From Persephonella sp964519345 (GTDB lineage: Bacteria; Aquificota; Aquificia; Aquificales; Hydrogenothermaceae): DNA of 64,000 bases. The first letter of the stretch is position 1. Each line of letters opens with the position of its first letter. A model generated the notes under the pieces. The model saw only the letters and a program-made list of their open reading frames with translations, ran no database searches and had not been told where the DNA came from. Shown in pieces: positions 52,887-60,833 of the stretch. The DNA lies in the NCBI GenBank assembly GCA_964519345.1, contig CAZFKX010000009.1, positions 1 to 64,000 on the forward strand, in the 5' to 3' direction. A program made the position numbers and the translations under genes.

Positions 52887-54878
52887 ATGACGCTATTTCC
52901 AGAGTTTACACTGTCGGATGAAAATATAGATAAACAGGGAAAAGCTGTTTTAGAGCAGATAGAGGAAAATAAAAAAAAGATAGAGGAACTTCTCAAAATA
53001 AGCGAAAAAACCTACAGGAATTTTGTTAAACCTTACCAGATACTTCAGGAAAGGTTGGGATGGCTTTTCAGTCCTATTTCTCATCTAAATTACGTTAAAA
53101 ACTCAGAAAAGACGCAGAAAGTTTACAGCTCGGTTCTTCCTGTTCTTACAGAGTATTATACATCTATATCTCAGGATGAGAGAATTTACAGGGCTTTTAA
53201 GGAGATATATGAAAAAGAGAAAGATATTTTAAATCAGGAACAGAAAAAAGTTATGCAGGATCTTATAAGGGATTTTGAGCTATCAGGCGTTGGACTTCCT
53301 GAAAATAAAAGGAATAATGTAAAGGAAATAAATATAAAACTTTCTCATTTACAGAACAGTTACGCCCAGAACATACTCAATGCCACTGATAGCTATGAGA
53401 TGATAATTGAAAATCCTGAAGATATAAAGGAACTTCCGGATATAGAAAAGGAAAATGCTAAATTGGAAAGGAATGGAAAAGAGATTTACAGGTTTACGCT
53501 TCATCAGCCGAGTTATATAGCTTTTATGACATATAGTTCTAACAGAGAAAAAAGGGAACAGCTTTACAGGGCTTATGTTACAAGAGCACCAGAAAATGAA
53601 AAAATCCTTGAAGAGATACTCGGTCTTAGATATGAAAAAGCTAAGCTTTTAGGTTTTAACAATTATGCCGAACTTTCAATTGCTACAAAGATGGCAGGTT
53701 CACCACAGCAAGTAATAGATTTTCTTAGAGAGCTTGCAAAGAGATCAAAACCACAGGCAGAAAAAGAGTATGAAGAACTTAATAATTTTGCAAAAAGACT
53801 CGGCCTTAAAGATAATGTACAGGCTTATGATATTGCCTACTACAGTGAAAAACTTAAGAAAGAGAAATTTAATGTAGATGATGAGGAGTACAAACCCTAT
53901 TTTGAGAAAAATAATGTTGTTGAAGGACTTTTCAACTTCCTTAATAAATTTTTAAAACTGGAGTTTGAAAAGATAGAAGTTCCTGTCTGGGATGATACAG
54001 TTGATGTTTACCATATATACAGAAAAGGATCTTTAATAGGAAGAATATATCTTGATCTTGAGGCAAGGGAAGGAAAAAAAGATGGAGCATGGATGGACGA
54101 ATGGGTAACTTATCATGAGAATGAAAAAGGGGAGATAATACCACCTGTTGCTTTTATAGTTGCCAATTTTTCTCCTTCCTCGAAGAAAAATCCATCGCTC
54201 CTGAGACCTTACGACGTGGAAACACTCTTTCATGAAATGGGACATGCTCTTCATCATCTTTTAAGTAAGGTAAAGGAACCTTTTGTTAGTGGGATATCAG
54301 GTGTTGAATGGGATGCTGTAGAATTTCCATCGCAATTTTTAGAAAAATTTGCCTATGAAAAAGAAGTATTGAAGCTTTTTGCAAAACATTACAAAACTGG
54401 TGATCCTATGCCTGAAGAGATGATAGACAGGCTTAAAAATGCAAAAAATTTTCAGTCTGCACTTGGTATGATAAGACAGCTTGAGTTTGCACTTTTTGAT
54501 ATGCTAATACATCTGGATAAATATACGGCTGAAGATGTTCAGAATATACTTAATAAAGTAAGGGATGAAATTTCTGTCATTAAACCTCCGTCCTATAATA
54601 AATTCCAGTGGTCTTTCAGCCATATATTTGCTGGAGGGTATGCCGCTGGTTATTATAGTTATAAATGGGCTGAAGTTCTTTCTGCAGATGCTTACTTTAT
54701 GTTCGTGGATAACGGTATATACAATGATGAACTTTCTGAAAGCTTTTACTCTGAAATACTATCAAAGGGAGGGAGCAGACCTGCTGATCAGCTCTTTAAA
54801 AATTTTGCAGGTAGGGAGCCTGATATAGATGCTCTGTTGAGGTTAAGCGGAATAAAAAATGAACAGGAGGTTTTTTAA
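52887..54878 (+). CDS. prlC: M3-family oligopeptidase (oligopeptidase A/PrlC-like)
   Basis: 663 residues. Zinc site HEMGHALHHLL near 448 with the third ligand Glu in EWDAVEFPSQFLEKF, preceded by FSPSSKKNPSLL and followed by FQWSFSHIFAGGYAAGYYSY. Degrades short cytoplasmic peptides, including cleaved signal peptides. Its ATG immediately follows the pyrD stop with AAGGAGG inside pyrD. Confidence 0.95.
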   Translation: MTLFPEFTLSDENIDKQGKAVLEQIEENKKKIEELLKISEKTYRNFVKPYQILQERLGWLFSPISHLNYVKNSEKTQKVYSSVLPVLTEYYTSISQDERIYRAFKEIYEKEKDILNQEQKKVMQDLIRDFELSGVGLPENKRNNVKEINIKLSHLQNSYAQNILNATDSYEMIIENPEDIKELPDIEKENAKLERNGKEIYRFTLHQPSYIAFMTYSSNREKREQLYRAYVTRAPENEKILEEILGLRYEKAKLLGFNNYAELSIATKMAGSPQQVIDFLRELAKRSKPQAEKEYEELNNFAKRLGLKDNVQAYDIAYYSEKLKKEKFNVDDEEYKPYFEKNNVVEGLFNFLNKFLKLEFEKIEVPVWDDTVDVYHIYRKGSLIGRIYLDLEAREGKKDGAWMDEWVTYHENEKGEIIPPVAFIVANFSPSSKKNPSLLRPYDVETLFHEMGHALHHLLSKVKEPFVSGISGVEWDAVEFPSQFLEKFAYEKEVLKLFAKHYKTGDPMPEEMIDRLKNAKNFQSALGMIRQLEFALFDMLIHLDKYTAEDVQNILNKVRDEISVIKPPSYNKFQWSFSHIFAGGYAAGYYSYKWAEVLSADAYFMFVDNGIYNDELSESFYSEILSKGGSRPADQLFKNFAGREPDIDALLRLSGIKNEQEVF

Positions 54879-55208
54879 ATGATAGTGATAATGACAAAGT
54901 TTTTTGTAAATCCTAAATATAGAGAGGATTTTAAGAAAAGAGCTATTGAAGGGTTTGGAGAAAAAAGTATTAAAGGACAGAAAGGTTTTATAAAGATGAA
55001 CGTTCTTGAACCTAAAAATTTTGAAGGCATGCCTCCTAATGATGTTTTTATTATTGAAACATACTGGGAAAGTGAAGAAGATTTTATAAGATTTACAGAG
55101 AGTGAGGCATTCAGAAAAGCACACGAAGAACCTCCACCTAAGGAATGGTTTACAACATTTCCTGTTGTTGAGGTCTATGAGGTTATAAAGGAAGTTAAAG
55201 AAGAGTAG
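54879..55208 (+). CDS. ABM-fold protein, IsdG/HmoB haem-monooxygenase-like
   Basis: 109 residues. TKFFVNPKYREDFKKR and GFIKMNVLEP, then ETYWESEEDFIRFTES and FRKAHEEPP, where the His matches the haem-ligand position of IsdG. The catalytic Asn of IsdG is not evident, so haem breakdown is uncertain and another ABM activity is possible. The start directly follows the prlC stop, with AGGAGG ahead, so the genes are coupled. Confidence 0.75.
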   Translation: MIVIMTKFFVNPKYREDFKKRAIEGFGEKSIKGQKGFIKMNVLEPKNFEGMPPNDVFIIETYWESEEDFIRFTESEAFRKAHEEPPPKEWFTTFPVVEVYEVIKEVKEE

Positions 55209-55262
55209 ATTCGTTAAAAACAGGACATTAAATTTAATAAATAAAAAACATTGGTGTCCGGT

Positions 55263-56435
55263 ATGAATTTCATTGAAGCGACCTATATTCTTAGGTCAAA
55301 AAAAGATAAAGGTGAGAATTATTTAGATATCTGTATAAAAAAGATATCAATTTTTAATAGTAAAATTGCAGTTGACAGAAAGTATATTCCTGAGATCACA
55401 GAGAGGGATATATTTTTTGATGAAAATAGGAAGATATACGAATATATTTTCAAAATAAGATATCCTATAGTTCTCTTTGAACATAATATATCCTCTATTT
55501 TAAGTGTTCTCCAGAAGGTTGTTTACTGTGGGTATGAGGATGAAATAGTTCTTGTAAATATAGATCTTCCTTCCTGTTATATAGATCATTTTTCTGGACC
55601 TGGATATGGAATAGAAGGAATAAAAAGAATTCTCAACATTGAGCATAAACCTGTTCTTGCAGGTTATATATCTCCGTTTGTTGGTATTGGCTCTGATAGA
55701 TACGTTGATATTTTTAATGAACTGGCTTTAAACGGGTTAGATATCCTATTAGAAGATACATCGTTTATTGATGATAGACTTGTTCCCTTTCACAAAAGGG
55801 TTGAGATATGTTTAAGGAGATGTGAGGATATTGAAAGAGAGACAGGAAGGAAAATAGTTTATATTCCTGTTTTAACAGGAAGTGTTGGAGAGGTATTTGA
55901 AAAAGCGAGATTTGCTGAGAGTATAGGTGTACATGGATTTCATATAGATATAGATCCTTACGGCTTAGAGTTGGTAAGATCACTTTCAGAAGCAACCGAA
56001 GGGTTAATTGCCGTTTCAGGCGGTATTTTTAATAGTAAACAGATTGAAGGGGCTGTTCTCGGAAGGCTTTTAAGGCTTGCAGGTGTAGATATACTCAGCA
56101 TATCTTCTCCATTTAATGAGAACAGATATATGCTGAGCAGGGTTTATGAAATTGTTAAGGTTCTGACTGATAGATGGGAAAGTATCTTACCTGTTTTTCC
56201 TATGCTCTCAGGCTTTGTAAAACCATTTGATATTCCTGATATTCATAAGGAATTTGGAAATCAGGTGGTAATAAATATACAGGACAGTTATTATAATCAT
56301 CCTGAAGGTATATCAGCAGGTGTAACAGCTATAAAAAAAGCTTTAGACTGCATTGTTAAAGGTATCTCTCTTGAAGAATGTAGAAAACACAGTAAAGAGC
56401 TGGATATGGCATTTTCAAAGTGGGGAAAATATTGA
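55263..56435 (+). CDS. RuBisCO-like protein (form IV, divergent)
   Basis: 390 residues from ATG 55263 (GGTG 6 bases ahead; starts at 55251 and 55254 lack a signal), beginning MNFIEATYIL like RuBisCO-family large subunits. The fold is recognisable along its length: SGPGYGIEGIKRIL, PFHKRVEICLRRCEDIERET in part, FAESIGVHGFHIDIDPYG, PVFPMLSGFV and NHPEGISAGVTAIKKAL. Yet the RuBisCO active site is gone: the two Lys of the KPK loop read S137 and F139 (GYISPFVG), the carbamylated Lys reads L163 in LDILLEDT with Glu to Thr at 166, and the HRAMH and GGG phosphate loops read VSGGIF and DSY. It cannot be a carboxylase by known chemistry. Coupled to mtnX, it may act on methylthio-pentulose phosphates, but it lacks the Lys kept by MtnW. 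Confidence 0.78.
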   Translation: MNFIEATYILRSKKDKGENYLDICIKKISIFNSKIAVDRKYIPEITERDIFFDENRKIYEYIFKIRYPIVLFEHNISSILSVLQKVVYCGYEDEIVLVNIDLPSCYIDHFSGPGYGIEGIKRILNIEHKPVLAGYISPFVGIGSDRYVDIFNELALNGLDILLEDTSFIDDRLVPFHKRVEICLRRCEDIERETGRKIVYIPVLTGSVGEVFEKARFAESIGVHGFHIDIDPYGLELVRSLSEATEGLIAVSGGIFNSKQIEGAVLGRLLRLAGVDILSISSPFNENRYMLSRVYEIVKVLTDRWESILPVFPMLSGFVKPFDIPDIHKEFGNQVVINIQDSYYNHPEGISAGVTAIKKALDCIVKGISLEECRKHSKELDMAFSKWGKY

Positions 56436-57082
56436 GAAATCCTGCTGTTTTTTCCGATTTTGATGGAACAATCACTGAAAAGGATGTGATTGTTTCTATA
56501 ATGGAAGAGTTTGCACCTGAAGAGTGGAAAAGAATCCATTCTGAATTAATGACAGGCATTATAGATGTTGACATAGGTATAAAAAAGATGTTCAATCTTA
56601 TACCTTCAGAAAAAAAGGATGAAATAGTCCAGTGGTGTAGAAAAAATGTAAAAGTAAGAGAGGGTTTTAGAGATTTTTTAATCTTTTTAAAGGAAAAGAA
56701 TATTCCGTTTATTATACTTAGCGGTGGTCTTGATTTTTATATATATCCAATTATGGAACCTTATATGAATCTTATAGGTAAAATATACTCTAATAAAGGA
56801 GTGTTCAGTAAAGATTATATAGATGTTGATTTTATCTATAAATGTGATTCATTGTGTAAAAGACATTGTGGTATCTGTAAACCCTATGTGCTTAGAAACT
56901 ACAGAAATAAAAGTGAGCTTATATATATAGGGGATGGTATAACTGATTTGGACGGAGCCCTTTATAGTGATATAATTTTTGCAACCGGGTATCTTGTCAG
57001 TTATCTGGATAGATTGCATATTAAATATAATGAATATTATAATTTTTACGATATAAAGATAAAGCTGCAGGAACTGTTGTAA
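56432..57082 (+). CDS. mtnX: MtnX-like 2-hydroxy-3-keto-5-methylthiopentenyl-1-phosphate phosphatase
   Basis: 216 residues from TTG 56432, which shares bases with the upstream stop (TTGA) and has GGGG ahead; GTG 56420 is possible. HAD phosphatase: nucleophile FSDFDGTIT, FAPEEWKRIH, motif II ILSGGLDFY and motif IV GDGITDLDGA. The cysteine-rich insert CDSLCKRHCGICKP lines up with the four-cysteine segment of Bacillus subtilis MtnX, which strongly favours MtnX over SerB. In the methionine salvage pathway it follows the RuBisCO-like enolase MtnW, and here it follows a RuBisCO-like gene. Confidence 0.86.
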   Translation: MRNPAVFSDFDGTITEKDVIVSIMEEFAPEEWKRIHSELMTGIIDVDIGIKKMFNLIPSEKKDEIVQWCRKNVKVREGFRDFLIFLKEKNIPFIILSGGLDFYIYPIMEPYMNLIGKIYSNKGVFSKDYIDVDFIYKCDSLCKRHCGICKPYVLRNYRNKSELIYIGDGITDLDGALYSDIIFATGYLVSYLDRLHIKYNEYYNFYDIKIKLQELL

Positions 57083-57151
57083 CATATAGGCAGGAATATG
57101 GAGAGGGGAATCGGTGTTAATTTCCTGTGAAAATCATGAAAAATTAAAATC

Positions 57152-57180
57152 TTGCCTTTGGAGTAATCTGTTTATAGAAT
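57152..57180 (+). promoter_or_regulatory. Candidate promoter of the cbb3 oxidase operon
   Basis: TTGCCT (57152-57157), 17-bp spacer, TAGAAT (57175-57180). The predicted start is near 57187, inside the first FNR-like palindrome. Confidence 0.5.
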
Positions 57181-57181
57181 G

Positions 57182-57215
57182 ATGATTTAAATCATAATTT
57201 TTTGACTTAAATCAA
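57182..57215. promoter_or_regulatory. Two phased FNR/CRP-type palindromes
   Basis: ATGATTTAAATCAT (57182-57195, a perfect palindrome) and TTGACTTAAATCAA (57202-57215). Both share TGA(T/C)-TTAA-ATCA, the FNR half-site arrangement with 4-bp spacer. Their centres are 20 bp apart, about two helical turns, and they lie between the candidate promoter and the ribosome site of the oxidase operon. The position suggests repression or roadblock unless a further upstream promoter is used. Confidence 0.65.
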
Positions 57216-57232
57216 TTTTAGGAGGTAACCTT

Positions 57233-57994
57233 ATGGGAGAAAACACAGCCGTTAAATGGGTGCTGTTCTTCTTCTTCCCGGCGCTGTTTATCTACGGTCT
57301 GCTGCATGTCTATTCTTCTAAACCGGCACAGGCTAAGAAAACGGCGGAGCTGACGGCGGAAGAAGAGGCAGGGAGAAAGGTTTATAACAAATTCTGTGTG
57401 GGATGTCATGGTGTTAATGGTGACGGAAATAGCGAGGCAGCAAAATTCTTTAAGAACAAACCGCCAAACTTCCACACGGCTGTATTCAGATGGAAGTCAA
57501 CGCCTGAGGGTACTCTTCCAACAGACGAGGATCTTATGCATGTCCTGAACTGGGGTATTCCTCAAACGCCGATGCCTTCTTTTAAGTTAGTACCTGATGT
57601 TCAGAAAAGAGCTGTTATAGCTTATATCAAAACCTTCTCTGACAGATGGGAAAAAGAAAAACCTGGTAAGTCTGTTTATGGAAGCATTCACAGACCAGAC
57701 TGGTTTGGTTCTCCTGAATCCATAGATAAAGGTAAAGAACTTTATGCTACAAACTGTACTTCATGTCACGGTGAAAAAGGAGAAGGAGACGGTCCTTTAG
57801 CATCAACACTGCCAGTTCCTCCTACAGATCTCACGTATCCTGTCAGGTCTGCTGGTCCAAAACCGGAAGATACGTTTAGAGTTCTTACTGTAGGTCTTGA
57901 AGGATCTCCAATGCCGGCATTTAATTATCTTTCTGAAGAAGACAGATGGCATCTTGTTTCTTACATCGCTTACCTGATGAACAAAGGTAAATAA
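57233..57994 (+). CDS. ccoP: Membrane-anchored diheme cytochrome c (CcoP-type C-terminal part)
   Basis: 253 residues. One N-terminal membrane helix (VKWVLFFFFPALFIYGLL), then two class I haem c domains, CVGCHG near residue 62 and CTSCHG near 178, with axial Met in TPMPSF and SPMPAF. It matches the two cytochrome domains of CcoP but has no CcoP N-terminal NPLPRWW segment. That segment appears in the last gene of the operon. It delivers electrons to the oxidase. It is the first gene, with AGGAGG ahead, behind FNR-like boxes. Confidence 0.85.
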   Translation: MGENTAVKWVLFFFFPALFIYGLLHVYSSKPAQAKKTAELTAEEEAGRKVYNKFCVGCHGVNGDGNSEAAKFFKNKPPNFHTAVFRWKSTPEGTLPTDEDLMHVLNWGIPQTPMPSFKLVPDVQKRAVIAYIKTFSDRWEKEKPGKSVYGSIHRPDWFGSPESIDKGKELYATNCTSCHGEKGEGDGPLASTLPVPPTDLTYPVRSAGPKPEDTFRVLTVGLEGSPMPAFNYLSEEDRWHLVSYIAYLMNKGK

Positions 57995-58009
57995 TAAGGA
58001 GGGCTAAAA

Positions 58010-59401
58010 ATGGCAGAGAACAATACACAACTGCAAAACCTGGTCAATTATGGGTTAGTTAAAGCCCATGTTGCAATGGGTCTTATATTCTTTATAATCG
58101 TTGCTTTAATGGGATTCTTATACTCACTTCAGCTTGATGGTATATATCCATTTCCGGGAATTGAGTTTTTATCTCCTGGAAGGGTTAGAATGATCCATAC
58201 AGCTGGGGCTGCATATGGATTTCTTGTTAATATGTTTACAGGTCTTCTTTACTGGGCTGTTCCGAGATTTACAGGATATAGGGTTTTAAGTGATGCTCTT
58301 GGATGGTTTATGTTTATAGCACTTCAGGCTGCCGTTTTAATAACGGTTGTTGCTATTCTTTTCCTTGGAATGGCGGACAATGTTGAGTGGGGAGAAACTC
58401 CATGGTGGCTTGATCCGATAATAGTTTTCTGGCTTTTACTGCACCTTTTACAGTTTGGTGCTCCTCTGTTTAAAGCTTCTCAAAGAGGTCCTCTTTATGT
58501 TACAGGCTGGTATTTAGCAGCTATGTTAATATGGACTCCTCTTGTTGTTTTCATGGGCAATCTTATCCCAAGATTCTGGGCTGTTGGATCTGGCGCAGGT
58601 GCCGTTCAGTCAACATTTATTCATGATCTTGTTGGGCTTTATGTTACACCTGTTGCATGGGGTCTTATGTACTATTTTGTACCTGTGATAATGAAAAAGC
58701 CTATGTGGTCTCACGGATTATCCCTTCTTGGATTCTGGGGACTTGCATTTTTCTATCCTATGAATGGTGTTCACCACTTCCTGTGGTCTCCAATACCAAT
58801 GTTCGCTCAGTACTCAGCTGTATTTGCTACAGTTGCTGTTGAGTTTGCCGTTACGTCCGTTCTCATTAACTTTATGATGACATTAAGAGGATCTGCAGAG
58901 CAGTTAAAATATAATGTTCCGTTAAGATATATGTACACGGGAGCTATATTCTACTGGATCACATGCTTCCAGTGTGCATTTCACGTTACGCTTACATTCC
59001 AGAAGGTAATACATTTTACAGACTGGGTAACCGGTCATGCCCATCTTATAATGTTTGGAACGTTTGGATTATGGGTTCTTGGAATGGCCGAATATGTGTG
59101 GCCGAGACTGTTTGGCAAAGAGACTATGTATTCTAAGGGACTCTCAGAAGGTGCATACTGGCTTCTTATGATAGGTGTATTTGCTATGTTTATTGATCTA
59201 ACTGCCGCAGGCCTTGTAGTTGGTTTTGACTGGATAGGATTAAATCCATGGATAGATTCTGTTAACTTCTCCAAGCCTTTCTGGTACTTCAGATCTGTAA
59301 CAGGTATTATGATGCTCACAGGACTGTTCATGTACGCTGTTAACTTCTATAAGACAGCAACCGCTAAATCTGGACTTACTGCAGAGCTCAGAGAAGCATA
59401 A
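58010..59401 (+). CDS. ccoN: cbb3-type cytochrome c oxidase subunit I
   Basis: 463 residues, about 12 membrane helices. Low-spin haem ligand MIHTAGAAYG; CuB and active-site region HDLVGLYVTPVAWGLMYYFVP in part (Tyr of MYYFVP), VHHFLWSPIP with the two CuB His, and DWVTGHAHLIMFG with the haem ligands. The conserved cbb3 TFEGP glutamate position reads Gln here (TCFQCAF). Reduces oxygen at low concentration and pumps protons. Second gene of the operon, 15 bases after the cytochrome. Confidence 0.94.
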   Translation: MAENNTQLQNLVNYGLVKAHVAMGLIFFIIVALMGFLYSLQLDGIYPFPGIEFLSPGRVRMIHTAGAAYGFLVNMFTGLLYWAVPRFTGYRVLSDALGWFMFIALQAAVLITVVAILFLGMADNVEWGETPWWLDPIIVFWLLLHLLQFGAPLFKASQRGPLYVTGWYLAAMLIWTPLVVFMGNLIPRFWAVGSGAGAVQSTFIHDLVGLYVTPVAWGLMYYFVPVIMKKPMWSHGLSLLGFWGLAFFYPMNGVHHFLWSPIPMFAQYSAVFATVAVEFAVTSVLINFMMTLRGSAEQLKYNVPLRYMYTGAIFYWITCFQCAFHVTLTFQKVIHFTDWVTGHAHLIMFGTFGLWVLGMAEYVWPRLFGKETMYSKGLSEGAYWLLMIGVFAMFIDLTAAGLVVGFDWIGLNPWIDSVNFSKPFWYFRSVTGIMMLTGLFMYAVNFYKTATAKSGLTAELREA

Positions 59402-59415
59402 GGAGGTAATGAGAT

Positions 59416-60147
59416 ATGGGTAAAATGGAACGTTTTTCATTTATAGCGTTAGTTGCAGGGATAATTTTCTTCCTTTTTGCTGACTTTATTTCATGGGCTC
59501 TGCCTATGTTTGTGCTTAAGGATATCCCTAAAAAATCGGTTCAGGACTTGGCAGCCGAGGCAATAGCCAAGAACACAACAGCGTGGTCCGACTTTAAGAA
59601 GATTGCCAGATATTATCCGGAACAGTTCAAAAAATATTACGGAGAGCCTAATGAAGAGTCTTTTGCAAAGGCTCTAAAGGTAGGACATAGATGGTATGTG
59701 GCTGAAGGATGCTGGAACTGTCACTCACAGATGATAAGACCTGTTTCAAATGAGACGCTTAGATTTGGAATACCCGGCGTATCCAATACAGTATCTTATC
59801 CTTCAGAGTACCAGAATGAGCTTCAGGCTCCAGTTCTCTGGGGAACGAAAAGAATAGGTCAGGATCTCATAAGAGAAGCTGCAGTTCACGACGTTGGATG
59901 GCACGTAGCACATTTATATAATCCTCAATATACTTCGCCTGGATCTGTAATGCCCGGGTATCCTTGGTTCTTTGAAAAGGATGAGAATGGAAATATTGTT
60001 CCAAACGAAAGGGGAATAGGTATTCTTACGTACATTATGTGGCTCGGAAGCTGGGAAGTAAAACCTCCAAAGGATTTCAGAATAACCGGTACGGCAACAG
60101 CCAAGAAAAGCTCCGGTGCAGAAGAGTTTGCAAAAGCAACCGAGTAA
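59416..60147 (+). CDS. ccoO: cbb3-type cytochrome c oxidase subunit II (CcoO)
   Basis: 243 residues. One membrane helix near the N-terminus (FSFIALVAGIIFFLFADFIS), then the monohaem c motif GCWNCHSQMIRPV near residue 100, LWGTKRIGQDLIREA, WHVAHLYNP and SVMPGYPWFF, with the axial Met. Relays electrons to CcoN. AAGGAGG precedes the start. Confidence 0.95.
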   Translation: MGKMERFSFIALVAGIIFFLFADFISWALPMFVLKDIPKKSVQDLAAEAIAKNTTAWSDFKKIARYYPEQFKKYYGEPNEESFAKALKVGHRWYVAEGCWNCHSQMIRPVSNETLRFGIPGVSNTVSYPSEYQNELQAPVLWGTKRIGQDLIREAAVHDVGWHVAHLYNPQYTSPGSVMPGYPWFFEKDENGNIVPNERGIGILTYIMWLGSWEVKPPKDFRITGTATAKKSSGAEEFAKATE

Positions 60148-60154
60148 TTTTTTA

Positions 60155-60170
60155 GGGGGCAAAAGCCCCC
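60155..60170 (+). terminator. Hairpin between ccoO and the small oxidase genes
   Basis: GGGGGC/GCCCCC with an AAAA loop, 7 bases after the ccoO stop, preceded by a T-run and without one after it. It probably stabilises or partly attenuates the message, since the operon continues. Confidence 0.45.
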
Positions 60171-60201
60171 ATAATTTCTCCATAACGGAGGTGTTTTATA
60201 G

Positions 60202-60498
60202 ATGAGAGTTTCACAGAAAACAGTAGCCCTACTGATACTTTTTATATTTCTGTTTGTAGTAGGAACTATAATAGCTACAAGAACAGTGGCATACCTTGAA
60301 GCTGGGATGTCAGGTTCCGAGCTTAAAGGGTTCCTTGTTGAGGTTATAGCTTATGTTGTTGCTCTAACTGGATGGCTTTTTCTATTCATATACTCATTTA
60401 TGAAGGGAGATTTTAAAGATATTGAAGGGCCAAAATACGAAATTTTAGAGATGGAAGAAAAAATTATAAAAGCAGAAAAAGAAGGAGGTAAATACTGA
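60202..60498 (+). CDS. Small two-helix membrane protein in the cbb3 operon
   Basis: 98 residues. Two membrane helices (about 7-27 and 45-68) and an acidic/basic cytoplasmic tail (EILEMEEKIIKAEKE). No CcoQ or CcoS motif is clear. Its position in the operon implies an oxidase subunit or assembly factor. CGGAGG ahead. Overlaps the next gene by one base (TGATG). Confidence 0.7.
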   Translation: MRVSQKTVALLILFIFLFVVGTIIATRTVAYLEAGMSGSELKGFLVEVIAYVVALTGWLFLFIYSFMKGDFKDIEGPKYEILEMEEKIIKAEKEGGKY

Positions 60499-60722
60499 TG
60501 GCATCACATCTTGAAAATACAAAGGCTGTGGATAAGATCACATATATGACAGATGCTGTTCCAACATGGTGGATGTTGTTCTGGATAGGTTATATACTAT
60601 TTATGGTTGCCTACATTGTTTTTGACTGGATTCCAGACTTTCTTGGATGGATGAATGTTGTAGGTCAGGGACCTACTGCAGCTGATCAGTACATCTGGTT
60701 AAGAGAACTTATGAGAAATTAA
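60498..60722 (+). CDS. Small membrane subunit resembling the N-terminal domain of CcoP
   Basis: 74 residues. TYMTDAVPTWWMLFWIGYI recalls the CcoP N-terminal EYDNPLPRWW segment and its following membrane helix, and the trailing FDWIPDFLGW recalls LYPGLGNWKG. It has no haem motif. I infer that it supplies the membrane anchor of CcoP as a separate polypeptide, while the haem domains come from the first gene of the operon. Confidence 0.68.
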   Translation: MASHLENTKAVDKITYMTDAVPTWWMLFWIGYILFMVAYIVFDWIPDFLGWMNVVGQGPTAADQYIWLRELMRN

Positions 60723-60726
60723 TCTT

Positions 60727-60749
60727 TACAGGGGCGTTGTGCCCCTGTA
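60727..60749 (+). terminator. Hairpin after the cbb3 operon
   Basis: TACAGGGGC/GCCCCTGTA, 9 bp with loop GTTGT, 4 bases after the last stop. No U-run follows. Confidence 0.5.
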
Positions 60750-60804
60750 GAAGTAGATGATTATTAATACTTGACAACTTATATTAATTTCGTTATATTA
60801 ATTG

Positions 60805-60825
60805 TCCCTCCCCCCTCCCTCCCCC
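60805..60825. other. C-rich tract; G-quadruplex motif on the minus strand
   Basis: Runs of 3, 6, 3 and 5 cytosines are separated by single T residues. On the minus strand these are four G-runs of at least three with one-base loops, the classical parallel quadruplex pattern. It is out of keeping with the AT-rich surroundings and lies between two hairpins. Confidence 0.75.
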
Positions 60826-60833
60826 AAATTTCT

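Noticed and set aside
55263..56435. A functional RuBisCO for CO2 fixation
   Set aside because: The catalytic and carbamylated lysines and the phosphate loops are replaced, and the neighbour is MtnX.
58010..59401. Subunit I being a nitric oxide reductase (NorB) instead of an oxidase
   Set aside because: It has the cbb3 pattern MYYFVP and TGHAH and is followed by a clear CcoO with GCWNCHSQMIRP; NorB partners are absent.
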